Positions 28,542 through 37,877 of a stretch of DNA of 64,000 bases are shown piece after piece. Each line of letters starts with the position of its first letter. Position 1 is the first letter of the stretch. The notes beneath the pieces were generated by a model, which searched no databases, was not told the origin of the DNA, and saw nothing but the letters and a program-made list of their open reading frames with translations. Location: NCBI RefSeq assembly GCF_018866305.1, contig NZ_CP076456.1, positions 2,108,001 through 2,172,000 on the forward strand, given 5' to 3'. This stretch comes from Arthrobacter sunyaminii (lineage in GTDB: Bacteria > Actinomycetota > Actinomycetes > Actinomycetales > Micrococcaceae). The translations under genes and the position numbers were made by a program.

Positions 28542-30635
28542 ATGACGCAGACAGTCTCCAAGTCCGCACGCCCGATCCCCGCGAGTTCCGTACGCGACGA
28601 TGACAGCGCCGTCGTCGACGTGGACGCGCTGAGCCGCGCCCTGCTGGGCAAGTGGGCCGACATCCGGCTCCAGGCCCGTGAGCTCGCAGGCCGCGATGAA
28701 CTGCACACCCCTGCGGGCCTGAGCCACACGGAACACCGCGAACGGGTCATGACGCAGCTGAAGGTGCTGGTCGACACCAAGGCCGTGCACCGCGCATTCC
28801 CGAAGTACGTGGGCGGCGAGGACAATCACGGCGGCAACGTTGCCGGTTTCGCAGAACTCGTGGTGGCCGATCCGTCCCTGCAGATCAAGGCGGGCGTGCA
28901 GTGGGGCCTCTTCGGCTCCGCCGTCCTGCACCTGGGCAACCGGGAGCACCATGAGAAGTGGCTGCCGGGCATCATGAGCCTGGAGATCCCCGGCTGCTTC
29001 GCCATGACGGAGACCGGCCACGGTTCCGACGTTGCCAGCATCGCCACCACAGCGGAATATGACGTTGAAAAAGAAGAATTCATCATCAACACCCCCTTCC
29101 GTGCCGCGTGGAAGGATTACATCGGCAACGGTGCGGTCTACGGCAAGGCCGCTGTGGTCTTCGCCCACCTGATCACCAAGGGCGTGGACCACGGCGTCCA
29201 CGCGTTCTACGTAGAACTGCGCGATGACAACGGCTTCCTGCCCGGCGTGGGCGGCGAGGATGACGGCGTCAAGGGCGGCCTGAACGGCATCGACAACGGC
29301 CGGCTGCATTTCTCCAACGTCCGGATTCCGCGCACCAACCTGCTCAACAAGTACGGCGACGTCGCAGCGGACGGCACTTACACGTCCTCCATCGAAAGCC
29401 CCGGCCGCCGGTTCTTCACCATGATCGGCACCTTGGTCCAGGGCCGGGTGTCCCTGGACGGCGCCGCGGTGGCCGCCAGCAAGATGGCACTCAAAACCGC
29501 CATCCAGTACGGAACGGAGCGCCGCCAGTTCAACGGTGCCTCGGACATCAAGGAAGAGGTGCTGATGGACTACCAGCAGCACCAGCGCCGCCTGCTGCCC
29601 CGGCTGGCCACCACGTTCGCCGCTTCCTTCGCCCATGACGAACTGCTGCAGAAGTTCGACGACGTCTTCTCCGGTGCGCACGACACCGACGAAGACCGTC
29701 AGGACCTGGAGACCCTCGCGGCTGCCCTGAAGTCCTTGTCCACTTGGCATGCCCTGGACACCCTGCAGGAGTGCCGCGAGGCCACCGGCGGCGCAGGCTT
29801 CCTGTCCGAAAACCGGTTCACCGCACTGCGCGCGGACCTGGACATCTACGCCACCTTCGAAGGCGACAACACCGTCCTGCTCCAGCTTGTCGCCAAGCGC
29901 CTCCTGGCCGACTATGCCAAGGAGTTTGTCGGCGCTGACTTCGGCGTACTGGCCCGCTACGCCGTCGGACAGGCAACAGACCGCACGATGCACCGCACCG
30001 GACTGCGCCAGATTGTGCAGGCCTTCGCTGACACCGGATCCGAGAAGAAGTCCGCCGTTGCCCTCCGTGACCCCAAGACCCAGCGCGACCTTCTGACCGA
30101 CCGCGTCGGCACCATGGTGGCAGAGGTTGCCGGCGCCCTGAAGGCGGCCCGGGGACTGCCGAAGGATAAGGGCGCCGCAGTATTCAACGCCAACCAGCAT
30201 GCGCTCATCGAAGCAGCCCATGCGCATGCGGAACTGCTGCAGTGGGAGGCATTCACCCGTGGCCTGGAGCGGATTGAAGACGCCGGAACCCGCCAGGTCA
30301 TGACCTGGGTCCGCGACCTGTTCGGCCTGTCCCTGATCGAGAAGAACCTCGGCTGGTACCTGATGAACGGGCGCCTGTCGGCCCAGCGTGCCCGCACCTT
30401 GGGCCCGTACATCAACCGCCTCCTGGCCAAGATCCGCCCGCATGCCGTGGATCTGGTCGATTCCTTTGGCTACGGTCCGGAGCACCTGCGGTCCAAGATC
30501 GCATCCGGAGAAGAGAAGGCACGCCAGGACGAGGCCATGGAGTACCAGCGGCTGCTGCGCGCCAGCGGCGCCGCTCCGGTGGATGAGAAGATCCTGATCC
30601 AGCGAAAGAAGCAGGCGGCCAAGGCCAAGCGCTAA
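28542..30635 (+). CDS. Acyl-CoA dehydrogenase, acyl-CoA oxidase-like
   Basis: 697 residues from the ATG at 28542, with AAAGGA 7-8 nt upstream; the frame open to 28476 overlaps the TetR stop. It is much longer than ordinary acyl-CoA dehydrogenases (~385), matching the acyl-CoA oxidase (ACOX) layout: MTETGHGSDVASIATTAEYD in the flavin-binding middle domain, then ITKGVDHGVHAFYVELRD, and an extra C-terminal helical domain. It oxidises acyl-CoA to trans-2-enoyl-CoA with FAD, passing electrons to O2 or an electron-transfer flavoprotein. No peroxisomal-type tail. Confidence 0.85.
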   Translation: MTQTVSKSARPIPASSVRDDDSAVVDVDALSRALLGKWADIRLQARELAGRDELHTPAGLSHTEHRERVMTQLKVLVDTKAVHRAFPKYVGGEDNHGGNVAGFAELVVADPSLQIKAGVQWGLFGSAVLHLGNREHHEKWLPGIMSLEIPGCFAMTETGHGSDVASIATTAEYDVEKEEFIINTPFRAAWKDYIGNGAVYGKAAVVFAHLITKGVDHGVHAFYVELRDDNGFLPGVGGEDDGVKGGLNGIDNGRLHFSNVRIPRTNLLNKYGDVAADGTYTSSIESPGRRFFTMIGTLVQGRVSLDGAAVAASKMALKTAIQYGTERRQFNGASDIKEEVLMDYQQHQRRLLPRLATTFAASFAHDELLQKFDDVFSGAHDTDEDRQDLETLAAALKSLSTWHALDTLQECREATGGAGFLSENRFTALRADLDIYATFEGDNTVLLQLVAKRLLADYAKEFVGADFGVLARYAVGQATDRTMHRTGLRQIVQAFADTGSEKKSAVALRDPKTQRDLLTDRVGTMVAEVAGALKAARGLPKDKGAAVFNANQHALIEAAHAHAELLQWEAFTRGLERIEDAGTRQVMTWVRDLFGLSLIEKNLGWYLMNGRLSAQRARTLGPYINRLLAKIRPHAVDLVDSFGYGPEHLRSKIASGEEKARQDEAMEYQRLLRASGAAPVDEKILIQRKKQAAKAKR

Positions 30636-30675
30636 CTTTCACTCCGGCAATTGTTGCCGGACCACCTGTAGGACA

Positions 30676-30712
30676 CCGGAGGCCCGAACCGCTGTGCGGT
30701 TCGGGCCTCCGG
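30676..30712. terminator. Bidirectional terminator
   Basis: A 17-bp perfect inverted repeat (30676-30692/30696-30712, 3-nt loop) lies between the stops of the acyl-CoA oxidase-like gene and the convergent glgA, 8 nt from the latter. A stable stem for both directions. Confidence 0.85.
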
Positions 30713-30720
30713 CGCTTTGC

Positions 30721-31935
30721 CTACACCTGCCCCGTTGCTGCAGGGAGTACTGAACGGTAGACGTCAAGCGTGGACTTGGCGATGGACTCCCAGGAGAAGT
30801 GGTCCGTGGCGCGGCGCCGTCCTGCCTCCCCCATTGCCCGGGCACGGTCCGGATCCGTCACCACCTCAGTAAGCGCGGCGGCAAAATCGCGGACAAAAGT
30901 TTCGGGATCCAGCGGAATTCCGGTGCCGTCAGTGACCTGCTCAATGGGTACCAGCAGGCCGGTGACTCCATGATCGACTACTTCCGGGATTCCGCCCGTG
31001 GCGCTGGCAACGACGGCGGTTCCACAGGCCATGGCCTCCAGGTTGACGATCCCCAGCGGTTCATAAATGGACGGGCACGCAAACACCGTGGCCGAACTGA
31101 GGACCTTGATCAGCTCATCGCGCGGGAGCATCCGCTCGATGACGACAATGCCGCTGCGCTTTTCCCGCAGTGCCTCAATCAGCACGGCTGTTTCTGCGGC
31201 AAGTTCGGGGGTGTCGGCAGCGCCCAGGCAGAGCACGAGCTGGACCTCGGGGGGAAGCAGCGCAGCGGCCCGCAGGAGATACGGCAGCCCCTTCTGGCGC
31301 GTGTTGCGGCCAACGAACACGACGCTCGGACGCTCCGGATCAATACCCAGGGCCGAAATCCCCACGGGATCAGCGTCAGGGTGCCAGAGTTCGACGTCGA
31401 TCCCGTTGTGCACCACGCGCACCTTGGCCGGATCCACTTCGGGATAGCTGCGCAGGATGTCCTGCCGCATGCCTTCGGACACGGCAATAATGGCGGCTGC
31501 GGCGTCGTACGCGGTCTTCTCGACCCAGGAGGACAGCGCATAGCCGCCGCCAAGCTGCTCGGCTTTCCAGGGACGCAGCGGCTCCAGGCTGTGGGCGCTG
31601 AGTACGTGGGGAATGCCGTACAGGAGGGAACCCAGATGCCCCGCCATATTGGCGTACCAGGTATGGGAGTGGACCAGGTCCGCACCCTCAAGTCCCTGGA
31701 GGATTTCCAGGTCGGTGCCCAGTGTCTGAACGGCCGGGTTAGAGGCGTCCAGCTCGGCCGGAACGCCGTAGGCCGTTACGGATGCACCGTGGTAATCAGC
31801 TGCCCTCGGGGCTCCGAAACAATGCACATGAAGATCAACGTACTCAGCGAGCACACGGCTCAACTCAGCAACGTGGACACCCGCTCCGCCATAGATTTCG
31901 GGCGGGAATTCCTTGGACACAATATCTACTCGCAC
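30721..31935 (-). CDS. glgA: Glycogen synthase / alpha-maltose-1-phosphate synthase (GT4, actinobacterial GlgA-GlgM)
   Basis: 404 residues from the GTG at 31935, which begins the family motif VRVDIVSKEFPPEIYGGAGVH; an upstream GTG (31953) would add 6 residues and neither has a clear ribosome site. GT4 features: VHSHTWYANMAGH, SAHSLEPLRPWK, and the C-terminal nucleotide-sugar site VFVGRNTRQKGL and FACPSIYEPLGIVNLEA with the catalytic Glu. In mycobacteria this protein makes maltose-1-phosphate from ADP-glucose and glucose-1-phosphate. It is divergent from glgC. Confidence 0.88.
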   Translation of the reverse strand: MRVDIVSKEFPPEIYGGAGVHVAELSRVLAEYVDLHVHCFGAPRAADYHGASVTAYGVPAELDASNPAVQTLGTDLEILQGLEGADLVHSHTWYANMAGHLGSLLYGIPHVLSAHSLEPLRPWKAEQLGGGYALSSWVEKTAYDAAAAIIAVSEGMRQDILRSYPEVDPAKVRVVHNGIDVELWHPDADPVGISALGIDPERPSVVFVGRNTRQKGLPYLLRAAALLPPEVQLVLCLGAADTPELAAETAVLIEALREKRSGIVVIERMLPRDELIKVLSSATVFACPSIYEPLGIVNLEAMACGTAVVASATGGIPEVVDHGVTGLLVPIEQVTDGTGIPLDPETFVRDFAAALTEVVTDPDRARAMGEAGRRRATDHFSWESIAKSTLDVYRSVLPAATGQV

Positions 31936-32072
31936 TAAACCAACGTAGTGCACCGGCGCGGCAGTGATCTAGTCTGAAGAACAGCAGACTTACAACCGCG
32001 GGGCGCAGCGCCGCAGTAATTCGTCACATGCTGCAACAGATATACGAGTAACGGAAACAGGGGAATAACAAA

Positions 32073-33344
32073 ATGGCGCCAAAGAAGGTCCTGGCCGTTG
32101 TCCTTGCTGGTGGGGAAGGCAAACGCCTGATGCCCCTAACCGCGGACCGGGCAAAACCCGCAGTTCCGTTTGCCGGGCGGTACCGGCTCATCGACTTCGC
32201 ACTGTCCAACCTGGTGAACTCGGGCTACCTGCAGATCGTGGTCCTGACCCAGTACAAATCACACAGTCTGGACCGGCACATTTCGGAGACCTGGCGGCTC
32301 TCCACCCAGCTGCGGAACTATGTGGCGTCAGTGCCTGCACAGCAGCGCGTGGGCAAGAGCTGGTTCCTGGGAAGCGCCAACGCGATCTATCAGTCCATGA
32401 ACCTGATCGACGACGCACAGCCGGACATTGTGGTGGTAATCGGCGCAGATCACGTGTACCGGATGGACTTCTCGCAGATGGTGGAGGCCCACATTCAATC
32501 CGGCGCCTCGGTCAGCGTCGCCGCCGTCCGGCAGCCGCTGCACCTGGCGGACCAGTTCGGCGTGATCGAGACTGACCCTGAACGCCCCGGCATGATCGGT
32601 GCCTTCGTCGAGAAACCGGCTACCACTCCCGGGCTTCCGGATGATCCGGACATGTTCCTGGCCTCGATGGGCAACTACGTCTTCAACACCGATGCGCTGG
32701 TGGAGGCCCTCAAGGTTGACGCCGAACGCCTGATCACCAAGCACGACATGGGCGGGGACATCATTCCCTACTTCGTGGAACGCAACGACGCCGCCGTCTA
32801 CGATTTCTCGCACAACATCATCCCCGGGTCCACGGGCAGCGATCACCAGTACTGGCGCGACGTCGGCACGCTGGATTCCTACTACGACGCCAACATGGAC
32901 CTGATTTCTCCCCTGCCGGCGTTCAACCTCTACAACTTGCAGTGGCCCATCTACACCCGGCAGAGCATCTCCCCGCCGGCCAAGTTTGTGCGCAGCGCCT
33001 CCGACCAGGCCGGCACCGCCATTGACTCGATCGTTTCCGACGGCACCGTCATTTCCGGCGGAACCGTCACCGGATCCGTGCTGGCGCAGGACGTTTATGT
33101 GTCCACCAACGCAGTGGTGGCCGACTCGGTGCTGATGGACAACGTGCAGGTGGGTGAGGGTGCCGTGATCCGCCGTGCCATCATCGACAAGAACGTGCAG
33201 GTTCCGCCGGGAGCCACCATCGGCGTCGACCGTGATCTTGACCTGGCGCGCGGCTTCACCGTCACCGAGTCCGGGCTGACAGTGCTTAGCAAGGGACAAA
33301 AGGTCACCCTTCCCGAGCCTGAACCCGAGGCAGCACCGGCGTAG
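32073..33344 (+). CDS. glgC: Glucose-1-phosphate adenylyltransferase GlgC
   Basis: 423 residues. The nucleotidyltransferase signature [22 protein letters not shown] (split over the first 30 residues) is clear, as are [12 protein letters not shown], the glucose-1-phosphate site [11 protein letters not shown] and MGGDIIPYF. The C-terminal part is a left-handed beta helix ([12 protein letters not shown] ... [13 protein letters not shown]). It makes ADP-glucose, the precursor for glgA across the 137-nt divergent promoter region. GGGGA precedes the ATG. Allosteric control by metabolites is known for the family. Confidence 0.96.
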   Translation: MAPKKVLAVVLAGGEGKRLMPLTADRAKPAVPFAGRYRLIDFALSNLVNSGYLQIVVLTQYKSHSLDRHISETWRLSTQLRNYVASVPAQQRVGKSWFLGSANAIYQSMNLIDDAQPDIVVVIGADHVYRMDFSQMVEAHIQSGASVSVAAVRQPLHLADQFGVIETDPERPGMIGAFVEKPATTPGLPDDPDMFLASMGNYVFNTDALVEALKVDAERLITKHDMGGDIIPYFVERNDAAVYDFSHNIIPGSTGSDHQYWRDVGTLDSYYDANMDLISPLPAFNLYNLQWPIYTRQSISPPAKFVRSASDQAGTAIDSIVSDGTVISGGTVTGSVLAQDVYVSTNAVVADSVLMDNVQVGEGAVIRRAIIDKNVQVPPGATIGVDRDLDLARGFTVTESGLTVLSKGQKVTLPEPEPEAAPA

Positions 33345-33395
33345 GTCCGTCCGGACAGCCGGACGCAGACGGGCTCGCCCGTTGTGATGTTCGAC

Positions 33396-33433
33396 CGCCG
33401 CGGCACCCCCGATACGGGGTGCCGCGGCGTTTC
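33396..33433 (+). terminator. Terminator after glgC
   Basis: A 14-bp perfect stem (33396-33409/33416-33429) with a 6-nt loop CGATAC, followed by TTTCGTT. It lies about 50 nt after the glgC stop and is a good intrinsic terminator for glgC. Confidence 0.85.
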
Positions 33434-33510
33434 GTTGTAAGGTCGGATGGCATCACGTATGCCTTCGCCGTGTCCACCGCCGGCGCCGATTCACAGCAGA
33501 AACGATTTTC

Positions 33511-34950
33511 ATGAGCACCCCCGACCTGAGCCCCGAAGACCTTGCCGCCTGCCTGCGGGTCCTGTCCTCCATCCATGTCCTGGATGAGGAAGATCCGGAC
33601 TACGTTGCCGTCCGACGCGCCACCGCCAAGATGTTCAAGTCCGTCAAGAAGCACAAGAAGCTTGAGAAGCGCAGCGCCGTCGCAGAGGCGGACCGCGCCG
33701 TTGTCGCCCTGACGGCCACCGGCGCCTCCGACCGGATCGACGACGAGACCCGCGGCGCCCAGCTGAAGACCTCGGCCCACGGCCCCTCTGCCGGCACGCT
33801 GCTCAAGCCGCGCAACTGCTACATCTGCAAGCAGCCCTACACCGTGGTGGACGCCTTCTACCACCAGCTCTGCCCGGAGTGCGCCGCCTTCAGCCACGCC
33901 AAGCGCGATGCCACCACCGATCTGACCGGCAAACGCGCCCTCCTGACCGGGGGCCGTGCCAAAATCGGCATGTACATCGCCCTGCGGCTGCTGCGCGACG
34001 GTGCGCACACCACCATTACCACCCGGTTCCCGAAGGACGCCGCACGGCGCTTTGCTGCCATGGAAGACTCGGCGGACTGGCTGCACCGGCTGAAGATCGT
34101 GGGCATTGACCTGCGTGATCCGGCGCAGGTCATCTCGCTGGCCGAATCCGTGGCCGACGCCGGCCCCCTGGACATCCTGATCAACAACGCCGCCCAGACG
34201 GTGCGCCGGTCCTCCAACGCCTACCAGCCGCTGATGGACGCCGAGCTCGAGGCACTGCCGGAATCCGCCGTTATGCCGGAGCTGGTCACCTTCGGGAACA
34301 CCTACAACGCGCACCCCACCGCCCTTGCCGGATCGATTGCCGAGCATCCGGTGCTGGCCGGCGACGCCGTCACGTCACTGGCGCTGACCGCGGGCTCCTC
34401 CTCGCTGGAGAAACTGAACGCCGGAACGGCAATTGACGCCGGCGGCCTGGTCCCGGACACCGCACCGATCAACTCCTGGACCCAGGTGGTGGACCAGGTG
34501 GAGCCGCTGGAAATGCTGGAAGTCCAGCTCTGCAACGTCACTGCCCCGTTCCTGCTGGTCAACCGGCTGCGTCCGGCGATGGCAGCCTCCCCTGCACGCC
34601 GCAAGTACATCGTCAACGTCTCCGCCATGGAGGGCCAGTTCAGCCGCCGCTACAAGGGTCCGGGCCATCCGCACACCAACATGGCCAAGGCCTCGCTTAA
34701 CATGCTCACGCGCACCAGCGCCGGGGAAATGCTGGAAACGGACGGCATCCTGATGACCGCCGTGGACACCGGCTGGATTACCGATGAGCGTCCGCATCCC
34801 ACCAAGGTGCGCCTGGCCGAGGAGGGCTTCCACGCTCCCCTGGACCTCGTGGACGGTGCGGCCCGCGTGTATGACCCGATTGTCATGGGTGAGGCAGGCG
34901 AGGACCAGTACGGGGTTTTCCTGAAGGACTACAAGCCCTCGCCCTGGTAG
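33511..34950 (+). CDS. SDR-like protein with N-terminal Cys4 motif and atypical active site
   Basis: 479 residues. Residues 1-100 are helical and charged. Then come two CxxC pairs, C103/C106 and C121/C124 (CYICKQP; LCPECA), a likely zinc ribbon. Next is a Rossmann SDR domain with TGGRAKIG (146-153) and NNA at N225. A ~110-residue insertion separates this from the next helix. The catalytic region has Ser371 but no YxxxK: the segment before Lys393 is TNMAK, with the nearest Tyr at 381. Substrate and cofactor use are unknown. The ATPase stop lies 6 nt downstream, convergent. Confidence 0.82.
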   Translation: MSTPDLSPEDLAACLRVLSSIHVLDEEDPDYVAVRRATAKMFKSVKKHKKLEKRSAVAEADRAVVALTATGASDRIDDETRGAQLKTSAHGPSAGTLLKPRNCYICKQPYTVVDAFYHQLCPECAAFSHAKRDATTDLTGKRALLTGGRAKIGMYIALRLLRDGAHTTITTRFPKDAARRFAAMEDSADWLHRLKIVGIDLRDPAQVISLAESVADAGPLDILINNAAQTVRRSSNAYQPLMDAELEALPESAVMPELVTFGNTYNAHPTALAGSIAEHPVLAGDAVTSLALTAGSSSLEKLNAGTAIDAGGLVPDTAPINSWTQVVDQVEPLEMLEVQLCNVTAPFLLVNRLRPAMAASPARRKYIVNVSAMEGQFSRRYKGPGHPHTNMAKASLNMLTRTSAGEMLETDGILMTAVDTGWITDERPHPTKVRLAEEGFHAPLDLVDGAARVYDPIVMGEAGEDQYGVFLKDYKPSPW

Positions 34951-34956
34951 GCCGCA

Positions 34957-37710
34957 CTACGCCGGAAGGCTCTCCCGTTCCCGGAAGCGGGAGATCGCCT
35001 TCCGGATCTCCGAGATCCACAGCACGGTGGAACCCACGCCAACTGCCAGGAACCACTGCCCCGAGGTGAGATCCGTGGTGTCGAAGAGCCCCTGCAGCAC
35101 CCCCAGCTGGACCACCAGGACCTGCAGGACGACGACGCCGGCCAGCGACACCCAGATGGCCCGGTTGGTGAAGGTTTGCCAGGCGAACACGCTTCCGTTC
35201 GCTGACCTTACGTTGAGCAGGTTGAACGCCTGGTAGAACACGAACGTCGTGAAGGCCAGCGTGGTGGCGAAGAGCGGATCCTCCGCGCTCTCCGGGTACA
35301 TCTGCGGGGCCAGGTACAGGACGGTGCAGGTGCCCGCGGCCATGACCAGACCCATGGTCAGGATCTGCAGGATCCGCCGTCCGGTCAGCAGCGGCTCCCG
35401 GGCAGGCCTGGGCCGTTGCTTCATGAGATCCGGATCTGCCGGATCCACGCCCAGGGCCAGGGCGGGCGGCCCGTCCATGATGATGTTGACCCAAAGGATT
35501 TGCAGCGCCGTGAAGGGCGCTCCGCCGGCCAGCGAAAAGGCTGCGGCCGCCAGGAAGATGAGCACGAACCCCCAGGCGGTGGTGAGCTGGAACCGGACGA
35601 ACTTGATGATGTTGGCATAGATCCCCCGGCCCTCCTGCACCGCGGCCACAATGGTGGCGAAGTTGTCATCCGTCAGGATCATCTTCGCCGCACCCTTGGA
35701 CACATCGGTCCCGGTGATGCCCATGGCAATACCGATGTCCGCGCGTTTGAGCGCAGGGGCGTCGTTCACGCCGTCGCCGGTCATGGCAACCACGGCACCG
35801 TCGGCCTGCAATGCCTGGACCATCCGGATCTTATGCTCCGGAGACACACGCGCCAGCACCCCGTATCCCGGAGCGCGCTGTTCAAGCTGCTTGTCGTCGA
35901 GCTTGTCCAGTGCGGCACCTGACACGGCTTCTCCGCCGATGCCCAGGTCACGCGCGATCGCCGAGGCGGTGATCAGGTGGTCCCCCGTGATCATGTGCAC
36001 GCTGATTCCCGCCTCGTGGGCACGGGCAATGGCTTCGCCGGCCTCGCTGCGCGGCGGGTCCATGATGCCCACCACTGCATAAAGGGTCAGGTCGGCCACG
36101 CTGTCCCGGAGCTCGTCCGGGTCCGCCGGCAGAGGCTCGTCCACCGGCCGTCCGGCAACAGCCATGGTGCGCAGACCCCGTTCCGCGAAAGCTGTGACTT
36201 CGTCGCTGATGCGCCGGCGGTCCTCGGGCAGGAGCGGACGCCTGCCGTCGGCAGTGGCCACGAACTGTGATCGTTCCAGGAGCACCCCGGGTGCCCCTTT
36301 GGCGTAACAGAAAACGTCGTGGGCCGGTCCCGGACCGTGCCCGGCTTCCTCATCCGCCGGCCGCCGGTTGAACGTGGCCATGAACTTATAGTCCGAATCA
36401 AAGGGAACCTCCGCAATGCGGGGATGCGATGCACGCGCCCCTTCGGCGTCGATGCCTCCCTTCTCTGCCAGGACCACCAGCGCCCCTTCAGTGGGATCAC
36501 CGGTGAGTACGCCGTCGCGCACTGAAGCGTCATTGCACAGCGCGAAGCCAAGGAAAGCCACCGACAATGCCGGCGCCGGCCGCCCGTCGGCACTAAGCAC
36601 CGCGCCTTCCGTGGAATACCCGGAGCCGGAGACCCGGAACGTGCGGCCGGAGGCCGTATACAGGGACCGCACCGTCATCTCGTTCAGGGTCAGGGTTCCG
36701 GTCTTGTCAGTGCAGATCTGGGAGGTGCTGCCCAGGGTCTCCACAGCCGACAGCTGCTTGATGATGGCTCCCCGCGCAGCCAGGCGGGAGGCGCCCATCG
36801 CCAGGGTGAAGGCGACGACGGCGGTCAGCCCCTCGGGGATGGTCGCCACCGCCAGCGAGACCGCAGTCAGGAACAGGGTTTGCCAGCTGTCACCTCGCAG
36901 CAGGCCCAGGACGAACACCACCGCCACCACAATCAGCGCCACATAGGTCAGCAGCCGTGCCAGCTGGTCAATGCTGCGCTGAAGGGTGGTCTTTTCTTCG
37001 GCCGTGGAACCGAGCAGATGCGCTATCCGTCCGATTTGGGTGTTCATTCCCGTCCCGGTAACGAGCAGCACAGCCCGGCCCCGGCTGATGTCGGTGTCCA
37101 TGTACAGCATGTTGGTGCGGTCGGCCACCGGCAGCTCCGGATCGGACAGGACCGCGGCGGACTTGTTGACCGGCTGGGATTCACCGGTCAGCGCTGCTTC
37201 CGCCACCTGCAGGCGAACTGCCTCCAGAAGCCGCCCGTCGGCAGGAACCGTGTCTCCCGCCTCCAGGAGAACCACGTCGCCGGGTACCAGTTCGGTGCGC
37301 GGGACATCCACCGGAACGCCGCCCCGGCGGACGGTGGCAATGGAGACGGACGTGCTGCGCAGCGCTTCCAGGCTGTTCTCCGCGCGCTGCTCCTGGACGT
37401 AGTTCAGGGTGGTGTTCAGGGCAATGACCACCAGGATGACCACCGGTGTTTCCCATTCCCGGGAGACGACGGCGCTGATCACCGCTGCGGCAATCAGGAC
37501 CAGAATCAGCCGGTCCGCCAACAGCCTAAGGATTTTCTGCCAGGCGGGAATTTTCCGGCCTGCCGCCAGCTCATTGGGCCCGTAACGGAGCCGACGCTGC
37601 CGGACCTCCTCGACGGTGAGACCTTCGGCCGGCGAGACCTCCAGCTCCGCTGCCGCCTGTTCGGGTGTCCGCGTCCAGGGGTGTTCTGCTGTTTGTTGCT
37701 GGTCAGCCAT
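34957..37710 (-). CDS. P-type cation-transporting ATPase (P2, Ca2+/Na+,K+-type)
   Basis: 917 residues with the full P-type order: an N-terminal cation ATPase domain (NELAAGRKIPAWQKIL), TGES at 175-178, the PEGL ion-site motif at 292-295, the phosphorylated Asp335 in CTDKTGTLTLNEM, a nucleotide-binding domain, and MTGDGVNDAPALKRADIG, then six C-terminal helices. The PEGL motif and this C-terminal cation ATPase domain place it in type II (SERCA/PMR1-like), moving Ca2+ or other cations out. Ion identity is uncertain. It runs against the SDR-like gene and is divergent from yeiH. Confidence 0.93.
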   Translation of the reverse strand: MADQQQTAEHPWTRTPEQAAAELEVSPAEGLTVEEVRQRRLRYGPNELAAGRKIPAWQKILRLLADRLILVLIAAAVISAVVSREWETPVVILVVIALNTTLNYVQEQRAENSLEALRSTSVSIATVRRGGVPVDVPRTELVPGDVVLLEAGDTVPADGRLLEAVRLQVAEAALTGESQPVNKSAAVLSDPELPVADRTNMLYMDTDISRGRAVLLVTGTGMNTQIGRIAHLLGSTAEEKTTLQRSIDQLARLLTYVALIVVAVVFVLGLLRGDSWQTLFLTAVSLAVATIPEGLTAVVAFTLAMGASRLAARGAIIKQLSAVETLGSTSQICTDKTGTLTLNEMTVRSLYTASGRTFRVSGSGYSTEGAVLSADGRPAPALSVAFLGFALCNDASVRDGVLTGDPTEGALVVLAEKGGIDAEGARASHPRIAEVPFDSDYKFMATFNRRPADEEAGHGPGPAHDVFCYAKGAPGVLLERSQFVATADGRRPLLPEDRRRISDEVTAFAERGLRTMAVAGRPVDEPLPADPDELRDSVADLTLYAVVGIMDPPRSEAGEAIARAHEAGISVHMITGDHLITASAIARDLGIGGEAVSGAALDKLDDKQLEQRAPGYGVLARVSPEHKIRMVQALQADGAVVAMTGDGVNDAPALKRADIGIAMGITGTDVSKGAAKMILTDDNFATIVAAVQEGRGIYANIIKFVRFQLTTAWGFVLIFLAAAAFSLAGGAPFTALQILWVNIIMDGPPALALGVDPADPDLMKQRPRPAREPLLTGRRILQILTMGLVMAAGTCTVLYLAPQMYPESAEDPLFATTLAFTTFVFYQAFNLLNVRSANGSVFAWQTFTNRAIWVSLAGVVVLQVLVVQLGVLQGLFDTTDLTSGQWFLAVGVGSTVLWISEIRKAISRFRERESLPA

Positions 37711-37877
37711 GTGTTGCCTCTAAAACTAGGGGGTGTATTTCACTGTAACAAAGGCCACACAGGCGGGAATCCCCCATCACTGTTAGCTGCCCCGGGGCCG
37801 GCCAAACACCACGGGCTGGACACCACCGGCTGCCGGCACCGTTTGGCCGGCACCGTCTTCTGCGGCAGGGTGGAACC

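Noticed and set aside
28527..30485. A 652-residue open frame on the minus strand
   Set aside because: It is the antisense shadow of the acyl-CoA oxidase-like gene; the sense strand has clear family motifs, and the antisense product has none.
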